Shown piece after piece: positions 1-6,622 of a stretch of 15,521 bases of DNA. Position 1 is the first letter of the stretch; the number at the start of each line of letters is the position of its first letter. The position numbers were made by a program, and so were the translations under genes. Under the pieces are notes generated by a model. That model saw only the letters and a list, made by a program, of their open reading frames with translations, did no database searches and was not told the origin of the DNA. Source of the DNA: DASSTJ01 sp035707965 (GTDB lineage: Bacteria > Actinomycetota > Actinomycetes > Actinomycetales > Angustibacteraceae); the NCBI GenBank assembly GCA_035707965.1, contig DASSTJ010000131.1:1-15521 (forward strand), given 5' to 3'.

Positions 1-60
1 GAGGCCGCGGCGCACGGTCTCGGCCAGACCGCGTTCGTCCTCCACCACCAGCACCCGCAC
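1..60 (-). CDS. Response regulator, N-terminal fragment (cut by window edge)
   Basis: Only the first 20 codons are inside the window. They read VRVLVVEDERGLAETVRRGL, the classic first beta strand and acidic pocket (E8, D9) of a CheY-like receiver domain, as in OmpR-type two-component regulators. The GTG start at 60 is preceded on the minus strand by GAAAGG about ten bases upstream. The output domain and any partner histidine kinase lie off the left edge, so the regulon and exact family cannot be told. The esterase gene lies upstream on the same strand with about 100 bases between, so the two need not share a transcript. Confidence 0.75.
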   Translation of the reverse strand, partial: MRVLVVEDERGLAETVRRGL

Positions 61-164
61 GGCAGCAGGCCCTTTCGTCCAGGCCCGGCTCGCGGGCGGT
101 TCACGTCACCACGATGCCCGTCGCGGCTGAGAAGTGCCTGAGGAGCCGGCCGAGGCGCCGGACG

Positions 165-1343
165 TCACCAGCCCGGCCGGAAGGACGGCGTCGGCTCGCT
201 CCGCAGCTGAGGAGCGAGCCAGCTGAACGCCCGGGGCAGCAGCGCCGACCAGGTGCCGAAGTTGTGGCCGCCATGGGGGAGGACCACGCAGGTCAGCCGC
301 AGCGGACCGTGGGCGGCGGCGACGGCTCGCTGCAGCTGCATCGTCTCGGCGTAGCTCTGGGAAGAACCGTGCTCGTCCCGTCCGATGGAGACGAAGAGGC
401 CGATGGGCGGCTCAGGGAGGTGAGCGAGACGCCACAACGGGTCGTTCAGGTCCCGGAGCACGCTCGAGCCTCCCCACAGGTCTCCCGTGGTGTGGTCGTG
501 CAGGGCGAAGTAGTAGCCGGACAACGAGACCGCCGCGCGGAACACGTCTGCGTGCGTCATGGCGATCTTGGTGGCGCAGTAACCGCCCGTCGAGTCGCCG
601 ATCACCGCCCAGTCGTCCCCGCGGACCCAGAACGCCGACGAGATCGCCCGAGGCACGTCCTGCCCGAAGAAGGTCAAGGCCTGCGGGCCTCCGGGCACGT
701 CCGTGCACTCCGTGTCTCGGGACTGCGTCACCGCCGGGCGCAGCATGACGAGCACCATGGGGACGGTGCGGTGCACACGCAGGGCCGCCAGCTCCTGGTC
801 GGGGTACTTCATGCGTGTGAGCAGGGACTGCTCGTGCCCGGGGTAGCCGGTCATGACCTCGGCGGCCGGGAGCCGCACGTGGTGCGCGGACGCAGCGCCG
901 TACTGCGGCGGGAGGTAGACGTAGGCGTGCTCGGCCAGCCCGGAGCTCCCTCCGCGCACCTCGACCGAGAGCACGCGTCCTCGCGTCGCCCACTGGGCCG
1001 GTGACGACCATCCCGTGTCACCGAGGACGACCACGCCCGCGGGTGACGTCGTCGCCGGTACCGGCGCGGAGGTCCCCCGATGCACGGCAACCGGTGGAGC
1101 AGCCGTCGTCACGGCGCCCGTGCCGAACACCTCGGACCACGACGTGTAGAAGTACCCGTAGTCGTTGGCCAGCACGGCGACCAGCAGGACGGCACACAGC
1201 TGGGACGTGAGCAGCAGACCGCCTCGGACGGGAAGGCGCCACGTCCGGCCGGCCATGCGTCCCCACAGCACGTACGTCAGCACCGGTGACGCGACCGCCA
1301 GGGTGGCGACCAGCACGACGAGCGGCATGCCGTTCAGCGCCAC
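165..1343 (-). CDS. Membrane-anchored alpha/beta-hydrolase (putative esterase, antigen-85/EstD-like fold)
   Basis: A protein of 392 residues. I chose the GTG at 1343 because GGAGAGGAGG sits six bases upstream; an in-frame ATG at 1370 would add nine unlikely residues and lacks a comparable site. Two hydrophobic segments (about residues 7-27 and 40-60) anchor a long domain that should face outside. The nucleophile elbow is GDSTGGYC (Ser about 251). Candidate acid and base are the Asp in SIGRDEHG (about 323) and the His in HGGHNFGTW (about 360). This is the PF00756 putative esterase family, which includes mycolyltransferases and carboxylesterases. Substrate unknown. Its promoter region is shared with the divergent DMT-type gene. 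Function as a hydrolase or acyltransferase is well supported; a cell-envelope role is inference. Confidence 0.85.
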   Translation of the reverse strand: MALNGMPLVVLVATLAVASPVLTYVLWGRMAGRTWRLPVRGGLLLTSQLCAVLLVAVLANDYGYFYTSWSEVFGTGAVTTAAPPVAVHRGTSAPVPATTSPAGVVVLGDTGWSSPAQWATRGRVLSVEVRGGSSGLAEHAYVYLPPQYGAASAHHVRLPAAEVMTGYPGHEQSLLTRMKYPDQELAALRVHRTVPMVLVMLRPAVTQSRDTECTDVPGGPQALTFFGQDVPRAISSAFWVRGDDWAVIGDSTGGYCATKIAMTHADVFRAAVSLSGYYFALHDHTTGDLWGGSSVLRDLNDPLWRLAHLPEPPIGLFVSIGRDEHGSSQSYAETMQLQRAVAAAHGPLRLTCVVLPHGGHNFGTWSALLPRAFSWLAPQLRSEPTPSFRPGW

Positions 1344-1412
1344 GTCGCCTCCTCTCCACGCTCTCCGCATCGTTCGTGGTCGATGCTGAGCCGTCGCTGA
1401 GGGGCGTCGCTC

Positions 1413-1430
1413 GCGACGACCGGTGGTCGC
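1413..1430. promoter_or_regulatory. Imperfect palindrome in the divergent intergenic region
   Basis: The 187-base gap between the esterase start (1343) and the DMT-type start (1531) contains gcgac-N-accggt-N-gtcgc, an 18-base palindrome broken only by one mismatched base pair per half. It lies between two divergent genes, where an operator would be expected. It may equally be a chance feature of GC-rich sequence. No clear -35/-10 hexamers could be assigned in this gap. Confidence 0.25.
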
Positions 1431-1530
1431 CGATGGACCATGGCGACATGGCAGGTGCCCGCGGTCGAGCCACTCCGTTCGACGGGTGCGACCCGAGCCA
1501 CCACCGGACGTCGCAGGGTCAGGGCTGATC

Positions 1531-2343
1531 GTGGTCGCGACCCTGGCCGCGGTGCTCGGTGCGGTCGGCTACGGCGGCGGCTCGGTGCTGCAGGCTTCGG
1601 CAGCCCGCCGGGCCCGTGGCCCGGCTGTGGTCCTCCACCCGCTGTACCTGGCGGGGCTCGCGTGCGACCTCGCTGCGTGGTTGTGCTCGCTGTACGCCCT
1701 GCGGGTCCTGCCGCTGTTCACCGTGCAGGCGGTGCTCGCCGGCTCGATCGCCGTCACCGTCGTCCTCGCCCGGCTCCTTCTGCACGAGCGCATGACCCGG
1801 CTCCACGCCATCGCGACGTGGGTCGTCGCCGCAGCACTCGCGGTGGTCGTGGCGGCCGCCGGGCACGAGTCGGCCACGGCACCGCCCGGGTGGCTGACGC
1901 TCGCGGTGATCGGTGCCGCGGTCGCGGTGGCGCTCGCGGTCGCGGCCGCGTACGCCGCAGGTACGTCGCTCCTTCTCGCCGCCCTCGCTGGGCTCGCCTT
2001 CTCGGGGGCGGCCGTGTGCGCCCGATCGCTGTCGGTCGTCGCGCCGTCGCAGGTCCTGCTGGAGCCACAGACGTACGCCCTGGTGGGCTTCGGGGTCCTG
2101 GGTGCCGTCGCGTACGCGCGCTCCCTCGAGCGTGGACCCGTCGGTCCGGCGACGGCGGTGCTCTGGCTGGTGGAGGTCGTCGTCCCCGGGGCCGTCGGCG
2201 TCGTGCTCCTCGGGGACGCCGTGCGCCCCGGCTGGGCGGCCCCGGCTGGGCTGGCCGTCGCCGCCGCCCTCCTGGGTTCGATCAGCCTCGCCTCTCCGTG
2301 GCGTTCTTCGGCTGGGCACGGCTCGTCGGCCTCGGATCCGTAG
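1531..2343 (+). CDS. DMT/EamA-like multi-pass transporter
   Basis: A 270-residue protein that is almost entirely hydrophobic helices, roughly nine to ten membrane segments separated by short loops. It begins VVATLAAVLGAVGYGGGSVLQASAARRA and has the internally repeated helix pattern of the drug/metabolite transporter superfamily. The GTG at 1531 follows AGGG with a six-base spacer. An open frame runs upstream to a GTG at 1423, but those 36 residues are polar, Arg/Pro-rich and unlike a transporter N-terminus. Substrate cannot be predicted. It is divergent from the esterase and followed 42 bases later by the DUF1345 gene on the same strand, possibly co-transcribed. Confidence 0.75.
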   Translation: MVATLAAVLGAVGYGGGSVLQASAARRARGPAVVLHPLYLAGLACDLAAWLCSLYALRVLPLFTVQAVLAGSIAVTVVLARLLLHERMTRLHAIATWVVAAALAVVVAAAGHESATAPPGWLTLAVIGAAVAVALAVAAAYAAGTSLLLAALAGLAFSGAAVCARSLSVVAPSQVLLEPQTYALVGFGVLGAVAYARSLERGPVGPATAVLWLVEVVVPGAVGVVLLGDAVRPGWAAPAGLAVAAALLGSISLASPWRSSAGHGSSASDP

Positions 2344-2385
2344 GCTGCGAGAGCTGGCCTTCACCTGGACGGCCAACCGGCTGTC

Positions 2386-3033
2386 ATGCTGGAGCACATG
2401 CCCGCTCGTGCCAGGGTCCCCGCGCGTCGCCGCGTGGCGGTGACCTTGATCGTGGCGCTGGCCGTTGCGGTGCCCGCGTCCTTCGTCCTGCCGGTCGCGA
2501 TCGCGGCGCTGCTCGGCTGGGATGCCGGGGTGCTGGCGTACGTGTGCTGGCTGTGGCCGATGGTCCGGTCGCTCGATGCTGCCGCCACCGCACGCCACGC
2601 CGGTCGCGAGGACCCGACCCGGCCGTCGGCGGACGTGCTGCTGCTCTGTGCGGCGTCGGGGAGCCTCGTGGCCGTCGCCTTCGTCCTGGTCCGCGCCGGT
2701 CAGGGCGGCAGCGCCGAGCTGCTCCTCGTGGCGCTGGGCGTGGTGTCGGTGGTCCTGTCGTGGGGGCTCGTCCACACGCTCTTCACGCTGCGCTACGCCG
2801 ACCTGTTCTACCAGGGCGGTGGCGGCATCGACTTCAACCAGGACGAGCCACCGCGCTACCTCGACTTCGCCTACCTGGCCTTCACGGTGGGCATGACCTT
2901 CCAGGTGTCGGACACGGTCATCCGCTCGAGCGCCGTCCGCAGGGTGGTCCTGATGCAGGCACTGCTGTCCTTCCTGTTCGGCACCGGAATCCTGGCCACC
3001 ACGATCAACCTGGTGGCTGGTCTGTCGAAGTAG
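2386..3033 (+). CDS. DUF1345 family membrane protein
   Basis: A protein of 215 residues with about five membrane segments. The second half carries the recognisable DUF1345 (PF07077) pattern: LRYADLFYQGGGGIDFN, then PRYLDFAYLAFTVGMTFQVSDT, then RRVVLMQALLSFLFGT ending in TTINL. Function of the family is unknown. Two in-frame ATGs compete: 2386, with no obvious ribosome binding site, and 2398, with GGAG only three bases upstream, which is too close. I kept the first. The N-terminal basic stretch (residues 6-16) before the first helix suits an inside-facing N-terminus. It sits between two other membrane protein genes on the same strand. Confidence 0.85.
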   Translation: MLEHMPARARVPARRRVAVTLIVALAVAVPASFVLPVAIAALLGWDAGVLAYVCWLWPMVRSLDAAATARHAGREDPTRPSADVLLLCAASGSLVAVAFVLVRAGQGGSAELLLVALGVVSVVLSWGLVHTLFTLRYADLFYQGGGGIDFNQDEPPRYLDFAYLAFTVGMTFQVSDTVIRSSAVRRVVLMQALLSFLFGTGILATTINLVAGLSK

Positions 3034-3165
3034 CCCTCGATCCCGTGCCGGACGACTCCTCAGGAGGCTCTCAGGCGACGTCCGGGAGGGTCGGGGCGAC
3101 GCGTCGGTCCGCCATGCCCGGAGTGCCCGAGCCGATCGACGTCGTGACCGGGACCTGGAGCTGAG

Positions 3166-3771
3166 ATGACGAGCGTGCGACACCTGGACGACCGGCTGAT
3201 GCTGGCGGTCAACGAGTTCGCCCGGAGCACGCCGTTCCTGCATGCAGGCGTGGTCGGCTACGCCACGTACGGGGTCGTCCTGTTCGGTGCGCTGCTCGTG
3301 GCGGGCCTCGTCTACGCCCGCCACCGCCGCTCCGACCTGCTGGCCGCGGCAGGCTGGGCCGGGGTGGCCACGCTGCTCGCGGTCGCCCTGAACCAGCCGC
3401 TCGGACGGCACGTGGCCGAGGCACGCCCGTACACGACGCACCCGGGCCTGCTCCGCCTCGTGTCGCCCACGGCCGACTTCTCGTTCCCGTCCGACCACTG
3501 CGTGATGGCGGGGGCCGTCACCCTCGGGCTGCTGCTGGTGTCTCGCCGGCTCGGGCTGGTCGCGCTGGTGCTCGCCCTGCTGATGGCGTTCGCCAGGGTC
3601 TACGTGGCCGCGCACTACCCGTGGGACGCCGCGGCCGGGCTGGTGCTCGGTGGCGGGGTGTGCGGACTCGGGTGGCTGCTGCTCCGCCGCCCCCTGACCG
3701 CACTGACGGAGTGGCTCCGCAGCCGCCCAGGGGTGCGACTCGCCTTCGCGCAGACGGTGTCGGCCCCGTGA
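3166..3771 (+). CDS. PAP2-superfamily phosphatase, undecaprenyl-diphosphatase-like
   Basis: A 201-residue membrane protein with the PAP2 (PF01569) signature: ARPY (R87-P88), FPSDH (PSxH at 108-111) and ARVYVAAHYPWD (R144, H150, D154; motif 3 reads AR rather than SR). The conserved Lys seven residues before the Arg of motif 1 is not in place (Gly80, with Arg81 next to it), a variation I recall in some bacterial UppP/BcrC-type members. The likely reaction is dephosphorylation of a lipid pyrophosphate such as undecaprenyl pyrophosphate at the membrane, but other lipid phosphates are possible. The ATG at 3166 has GGAG five bases upstream. The 132-base gap before it holds no gene; it contains only a 10-base CCTCAGGAGG palindrome (3058-3067) too short to call a terminator. 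The gene is convergent with the CPBP protease gene. Confidence 0.85.
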   Translation: MTSVRHLDDRLMLAVNEFARSTPFLHAGVVGYATYGVVLFGALLVAGLVYARHRRSDLLAAAGWAGVATLLAVALNQPLGRHVAEARPYTTHPGLLRLVSPTADFSFPSDHCVMAGAVTLGLLLVSRRLGLVALVLALLMAFARVYVAAHYPWDAAAGLVLGGGVCGLGWLLLRRPLTALTEWLRSRPGVRLAFAQTVSAP

Positions 3772-3783
3772 GCCCCGTCCACG

Positions 3784-3809
3784 GCCGCACCCGGGGTCGC
3801 CGGTGCGGC
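3784..3809. terminator. Hairpin between convergent genes, probable bidirectional terminator
   Basis: GCCGCACC (3784-3791) and GGTGCGGC (3802-3809) form a perfect 8-bp GC-rich stem with a 10-base loop, placed in the 60-base gap between the stop of the PAP2 gene and the stop of the convergent CPBP gene. There is no T tract, as is common for actinobacterial terminators. Position and symmetry support it; the lack of a U run lowers certainty. Confidence 0.5.
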
Positions 3810-3831
3810 GTCCCGCTCTGTACGTCGTCCG

Positions 3832-4560
3832 TCACCGCCGGGCGACCAGCCAGCGATAGATCCGCGGGAAGCACCGCACCATCAGGGCCGACCAGGTGAG
3901 GTGGGTGAGGAGCGGTGCCTGCAGGCCGCCGGTGGCGCGGCGCTGCACGGCGAAGAGGCCGCCCATGACGGTGGCGGCCGCGACCAGTGCCGGGTTGCGG
4001 GTGGAGGCGGTGACGGCCGCGTACGTCAGCGTCGACGTCACCGCAGGACGACGGCCCTCGAGCGCGGTGTAGAGAGCGCCTCGGAAGAACATCTCCTCGC
4101 TCACACCGTTGGCGAGCGTGGTCGCCAGCACCCAGCCCTCGTTGCCACGCTCGGCGAAGCTGAGGATGTCGGCGACGGCGCGGTGCAGCCGGGGAGCTCG
4201 CGTCGCCACGCTGGCCACCGCCACGAAGAAGCCGAAGGCGCCCACTCCGGTGGCGACCGGCGTCCACACGGGGCGCCCGAGGCGCAGGTCCCGCGCCTGG
4301 ACCCACCCGCGATGAAGGGGGCCGGAGGTCAGGGCGCCGGCCGTCCAGATCCCGGCGACGCCGAGGGTCGACAGGTAGAACCGGCGCGACCCTGGCTCGC
4401 TCGACAACGACACCCCGAGCGCAGCGGTCCCGATGCCGAGCGCGCCGCTGACGACGTGCCTGCGGCGGAGCAGCTCGTCCGCCGAGTCCACGTGCCGGAC
4501 GGGGGCCACGTGCCGCAGCTGCATCGGCAGCCGATCGGCCACGGTGCGCCTGCGCGTCAT
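3832..4560 (-). CDS. CPBP-family intramembrane metalloprotease
   Basis: A 242-residue protein with several membrane segments and the CPBP (Abi/CAAX protease-like, PF02517) motifs: SEEMFFRG (motif 1 EExxxR, E155, E156, R160) and THLTWS (His220). The FAVQ segment around 203-206 fits the second conserved helix. Such proteins are intramembrane glutamic/metal-dependent peptidases, but many have no known substrate. The ATG at 4560 overlaps the stop of the SDR gene by four bases (ATGA) and has AAGGG upstream, so it is the third gene of a MarR-SDR-CPBP operon and probably translationally coupled. A link to the neighbouring carotenoid operon is suggested only by position. Confidence 0.85.
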   Translation of the reverse strand: MTRRRTVADRLPMQLRHVAPVRHVDSADELLRRRHVVSGALGIGTAALGVSLSSEPGSRRFYLSTLGVAGIWTAGALTSGPLHRGWVQARDLRLGRPVWTPVATGVGAFGFFVAVASVATRAPRLHRAVADILSFAERGNEGWVLATTLANGVSEEMFFRGALYTALEGRRPAVTSTLTYAAVTASTRNPALVAAATVMGGLFAVQRRATGGLQAPLLTHLTWSALMVRCFPRIYRWLVARR

Positions 4561-5465
4561 CGTCCGCCCTTCCCTGCTGCCTCGTCGAGCGCTGCGCGTA
4601 CGGCGTCGTCCAACCCCGTCGGCTCGAACGGCACGACGTCACGGATCGCGTCGTCGTTGACGACGACCTCGTTCGTCATCGAGTCGATCAGCGTCCGACC
4701 GGTAGCGGCATCGACGTCCGTGATCAGGCCGAGCCACCGTGAGGACAGCCCGGGGGAGAGCAGCGGCAGGGAGAGGATCGGCAACCGCTTGCCCTCGATG
4801 GCAGCGACCCGCTTCAGGAGGCCTGCGTAGCTGACCACCTCTGGGCCGCCGATCTCGAAGGTGCGGTCGAGCGCCGCGTCCTCGAGCAGCACCCCAGCGA
4901 GGTACCGGACGGCGTCCGCGACGGCGACGGGCTGCGTCCGCGTGGCGACCCAGCGCGGTGTCACCATCGCCGGCAGGTGCTCGACCAGCTGGCGCGTCAT
5001 CTCCCACGAGATGCCCCCTGAGCCGATGATGATGCCGGCGCGCAAGGTCGTGACCGGCACACCACCGCAGCCGAGAAGGCCTTCGACGTCCCGGCGGCTC
5101 CGCAGGTGCGCAGACAGCGTCTCGTCGTCACGCCCCAGGCCGCCCAGGTAGACGATCTGGCGCAGTCCGGCGTCTGCGGCAGCGGTGCCGAAGGCCATGG
5201 CCGCCTCAGCGTCCAGCCGCTCGAAGTCGTTGCGCCCCAGAGAGTGCACGAGGTAGTAGGCGGCCGCGCATCCTCCGAGCGCCGTCGCCAGGCTCGGTTC
5301 GACGTGCACGTCGCCGAGGACCGCTCGTCCCGGTCCGGAGTACTGCTCGGGGCGACGCGTCATGGCTCGCACCTCGTGGTCCTCCGCGTCGAGGGAACGG
5401 GCGAGCCGGGACCCGATGAATCCGGTGGCCCCCGTGACCAGGACGCGTTGGGGGTCAGTCGTCAC
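4557..5465 (-). CDS. Atypical SDR, NAD(P)-binding oxidoreductase
   Basis: A protein of 302 residues with a Rossmann motif TGATGFIG at residues 11-18, the atypical-SDR sequence AAYYLVHSLGR (about 88-98), and IVYLGGLG with no classical YxxxK tetrad nearby. This matches NmrA/YbjT-like NAD(P)H-binding proteins, whose substrates are mostly unknown. The GTG at 5465 overlaps the end of the marR-like gene by 11 bases, and the gene's own stop overlaps the CPBP start by four, so all three are likely one message. Next to a carotenoid operon it might act on a quinone, isoprenoid or carotenoid, but nothing in the sequence shows this. Confidence 0.85.
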   Translation of the reverse strand: MTTDPQRVLVTGATGFIGSRLARSLDAEDHEVRAMTRRPEQYSGPGRAVLGDVHVEPSLATALGGCAAAYYLVHSLGRNDFERLDAEAAMAFGTAAADAGLRQIVYLGGLGRDDETLSAHLRSRRDVEGLLGCGGVPVTTLRAGIIIGSGGISWEMTRQLVEHLPAMVTPRWVATRTQPVAVADAVRYLAGVLLEDAALDRTFEIGGPEVVSYAGLLKRVAAIEGKRLPILSLPLLSPGLSSRWLGLITDVDAATGRTLIDSMTNEVVVNDDAIRDVVPFEPTGLDDAVRAALDEAAGKGGR

Positions 5466-6000
5466 GCGACGCCTGCTCTCGGTCGGCCCGTTCGGTCCGT
5501 GCTGCCGGACGTGAGGGCTCCGTGTCCATGACGTCGGCCATCGCCTCGAGGAACTCGGCCACGGCCAGGCGGGTCGACGTCGGCACGCGCGCGGCGACGT
5601 CGTGCATCCGGCGGTGCAGCTCTCCCATGCCGTCGCGCAGCTCAGCGTGGGCGTGAGGAGTGGCGACCAGGGTGACCGAGCGACGATCGTGGGGGTGAGG
5701 CACTCTGGCCACGTGACCCGACTCGATCAGCCGGTCCACCAGCTTGGTGACTGCGGCGGTGGAGATCCTCAGCTCGGTGCTGAGCCCGCTCGGGCTGAGC
5801 GGCGCACCGAGCCGCTCAGCGGCGATCACGCGACGCAGCGCTTGAAGGTCCAGCTGACCCACGCCCATCAGCGTGGCCATCCGTCGGCGCATGGCGCTGT
5901 CAGCTCGGTGGAACCGACGCAGCGCCTGGAGCACGACGTCAGCGTCGGTGTACCAGTAGCTGGTGGGAGCATCCCCGGCGCGAGAGGTCACGCTCCTCAC
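5455..6000 (-). CDS. MarR-family regulator, probable repressor of the crt operon
   Basis: A 181-residue winged-helix protein. Residues about 50-115 hold the MarR HTH and wing: GLSTELRISTAAVTKLVDRL as the HTH, then GHVARVPHPHDRRSVTLV, the conserved Asp-Arg-Arg wing. The GTG at 6000 is 49 bases from the divergent idi start. A second in-frame GTG at 5991 is an alternative, with AGGG eight bases upstream. MarR proteins usually bind palindromes in such divergent gaps and release on binding a small ligand. In Corynebacterium glutamicum the MarR-type CrtR sits divergently beside crtE, represses it and responds to GGPP. The same role is inferred here from layout and the repeats in the gap, not shown. 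It heads an operon with the SDR and CPBP genes. Confidence 0.88.
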   Translation of the reverse strand: MRSVTSRAGDAPTSYWYTDADVVLQALRRFHRADSAMRRRMATLMGVGQLDLQALRRVIAAERLGAPLSPSGLSTELRISTAAVTKLVDRLIESGHVARVPHPHDRRSVTLVATPHAHAELRDGMGELHRRMHDVAARVPTSTRLAVAEFLEAMADVMDTEPSRPAARTERADREQASRDD

Positions 6001-6009
6001 CCTACCGGG

Positions 6010-6044
6010 TTACTAGCCAAGTAAGCATCTAACCAAGTAAGGTT
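6010..6044. promoter_or_regulatory. Twin operator-like repeats between marR-like gene and idi
   Basis: An AT-rich island in GC-rich DNA. CTAGCCAAGTAAG (6013-6025) and CTAACCAAGTAAG (6029-6041) match at 12 of 13 bases and lie 16 bases apart. The first is part of an inverted repeat, TTACT-N5-AGTAA (6010-6024); the second is flanked by AACC/GGTT (6031-6034, 6041-6044). This is the kind of site a dimeric MarR protein binds, and it would cover the promoters of both divergent operons. The second copy overlaps the likely Shine-Dalgarno of idi. Individual -35/-10 boxes could not be assigned with confidence. Confidence 0.6.
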
Positions 6045-6049
6045 CCTCC

Positions 6050-6622
6050 GTGGAGATCGCTGCTGAGGGCGCAGATGACGTCACGCTGGTGGACGACGCC
6101 GGCCGGCCGGTCGGTCGTCGCGCGCGAGCGACCGTCCACGACCGTGCGACGCCGCTCCACCTGGCCTTCTCCTGCTACCTCCTGCGTCACGACGGGCAGC
6201 TGCTCCTGACGCGTCGCGCCCTCAGCAAGCCGACCTGGCCGGGAGTGTGGACGAACTCCTTCTGCGGTCATCCGCGCCCAGGGGAGGACGTCACCGACGC
6301 TGTCGGGCGGTACGCCGCCAAGGAGCTGGGCGTCGCTGTCTCGCACCTGACGTGCGTGCTTCCCGACTTTCGGTACCGGGCGGTTGACGCTTCGGGCGTG
6401 GTGGAGAACGAGATCTGTCCGGTCTTCGTCGCCCGCACGAAGGACGAGCCGGTGCCTGATCCCACGGAGGTGGTCGAGCTGCGGTGGGTGACGGTGGAAC
6501 AGGTCCGAGACGTCGTGGAGCGCATGCCGTTCCTCGTCAGCCCGTGGATGTCTCTCCAGATGCCGCGGCTGCGCGAGCACCTTCACCAACCGTCCGCAGC
6601 CGAGGAGGTGGCGGCACCATGA
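6050..6622 (+). CDS. idi: Isopentenyl-diphosphate delta-isomerase, type 1
   Basis: A Nudix-fold protein of 190 residues that interconverts IPP and DMAPP and so supplies the allylic primer for GGPP synthesis. Visible hallmarks are HLAFSCYLL, LLLTRRALSKPTWPGVWTNS followed by FCGHP (metal-binding His and the catalytic Cys), VENEICPVF (catalytic and metal-binding Glu residues) and the terminal SPWM. Length is normal for bacterial type 1 enzymes. The GTG at 6050 is preceded by AAGG seven bases upstream. It is the first gene of the carotenoid operon, and its stop overlaps the crtE ATG by four bases. Expression is probably controlled by the MarR-type sites directly upstream. Confidence 0.93.
   Translation: MEIAAEGADDVTLVDDAGRPVGRRARATVHDRATPLHLAFSCYLLRHDGQLLLTRRALSKPTWPGVWTNSFCGHPRPGEDVTDAVGRYAAKELGVAVSHLTCVLPDFRYRAVDASGVVENEICPVFVARTKDEPVPDPTEVVELRWVTVEQVRDVVERMPFLVSPWMSLQMPRLREHLHQPSAAEEVAAP

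Noticed and set aside
147..162. CCGGC/GCCGG short inverted repeat between the esterase stop and the response regulator
   Set aside because: Only a five-base stem in very GC-rich sequence; not distinguishable from chance.
3058..3067. CCTCAGGAGG palindrome after the DUF1345 gene as a terminator
   Set aside because: The ten-base palindrome has no loop and no T tract, so it cannot form a useful hairpin.
1519..3615. Long minus-strand open frame of about 700 codons opposite the three membrane protein genes
   Set aside because: Its composition is Arg/Gly/Glu/His-rich and low-complexity, as expected of the antisense of GC-rich genes, and the opposite strand carries three clear membrane protein families.
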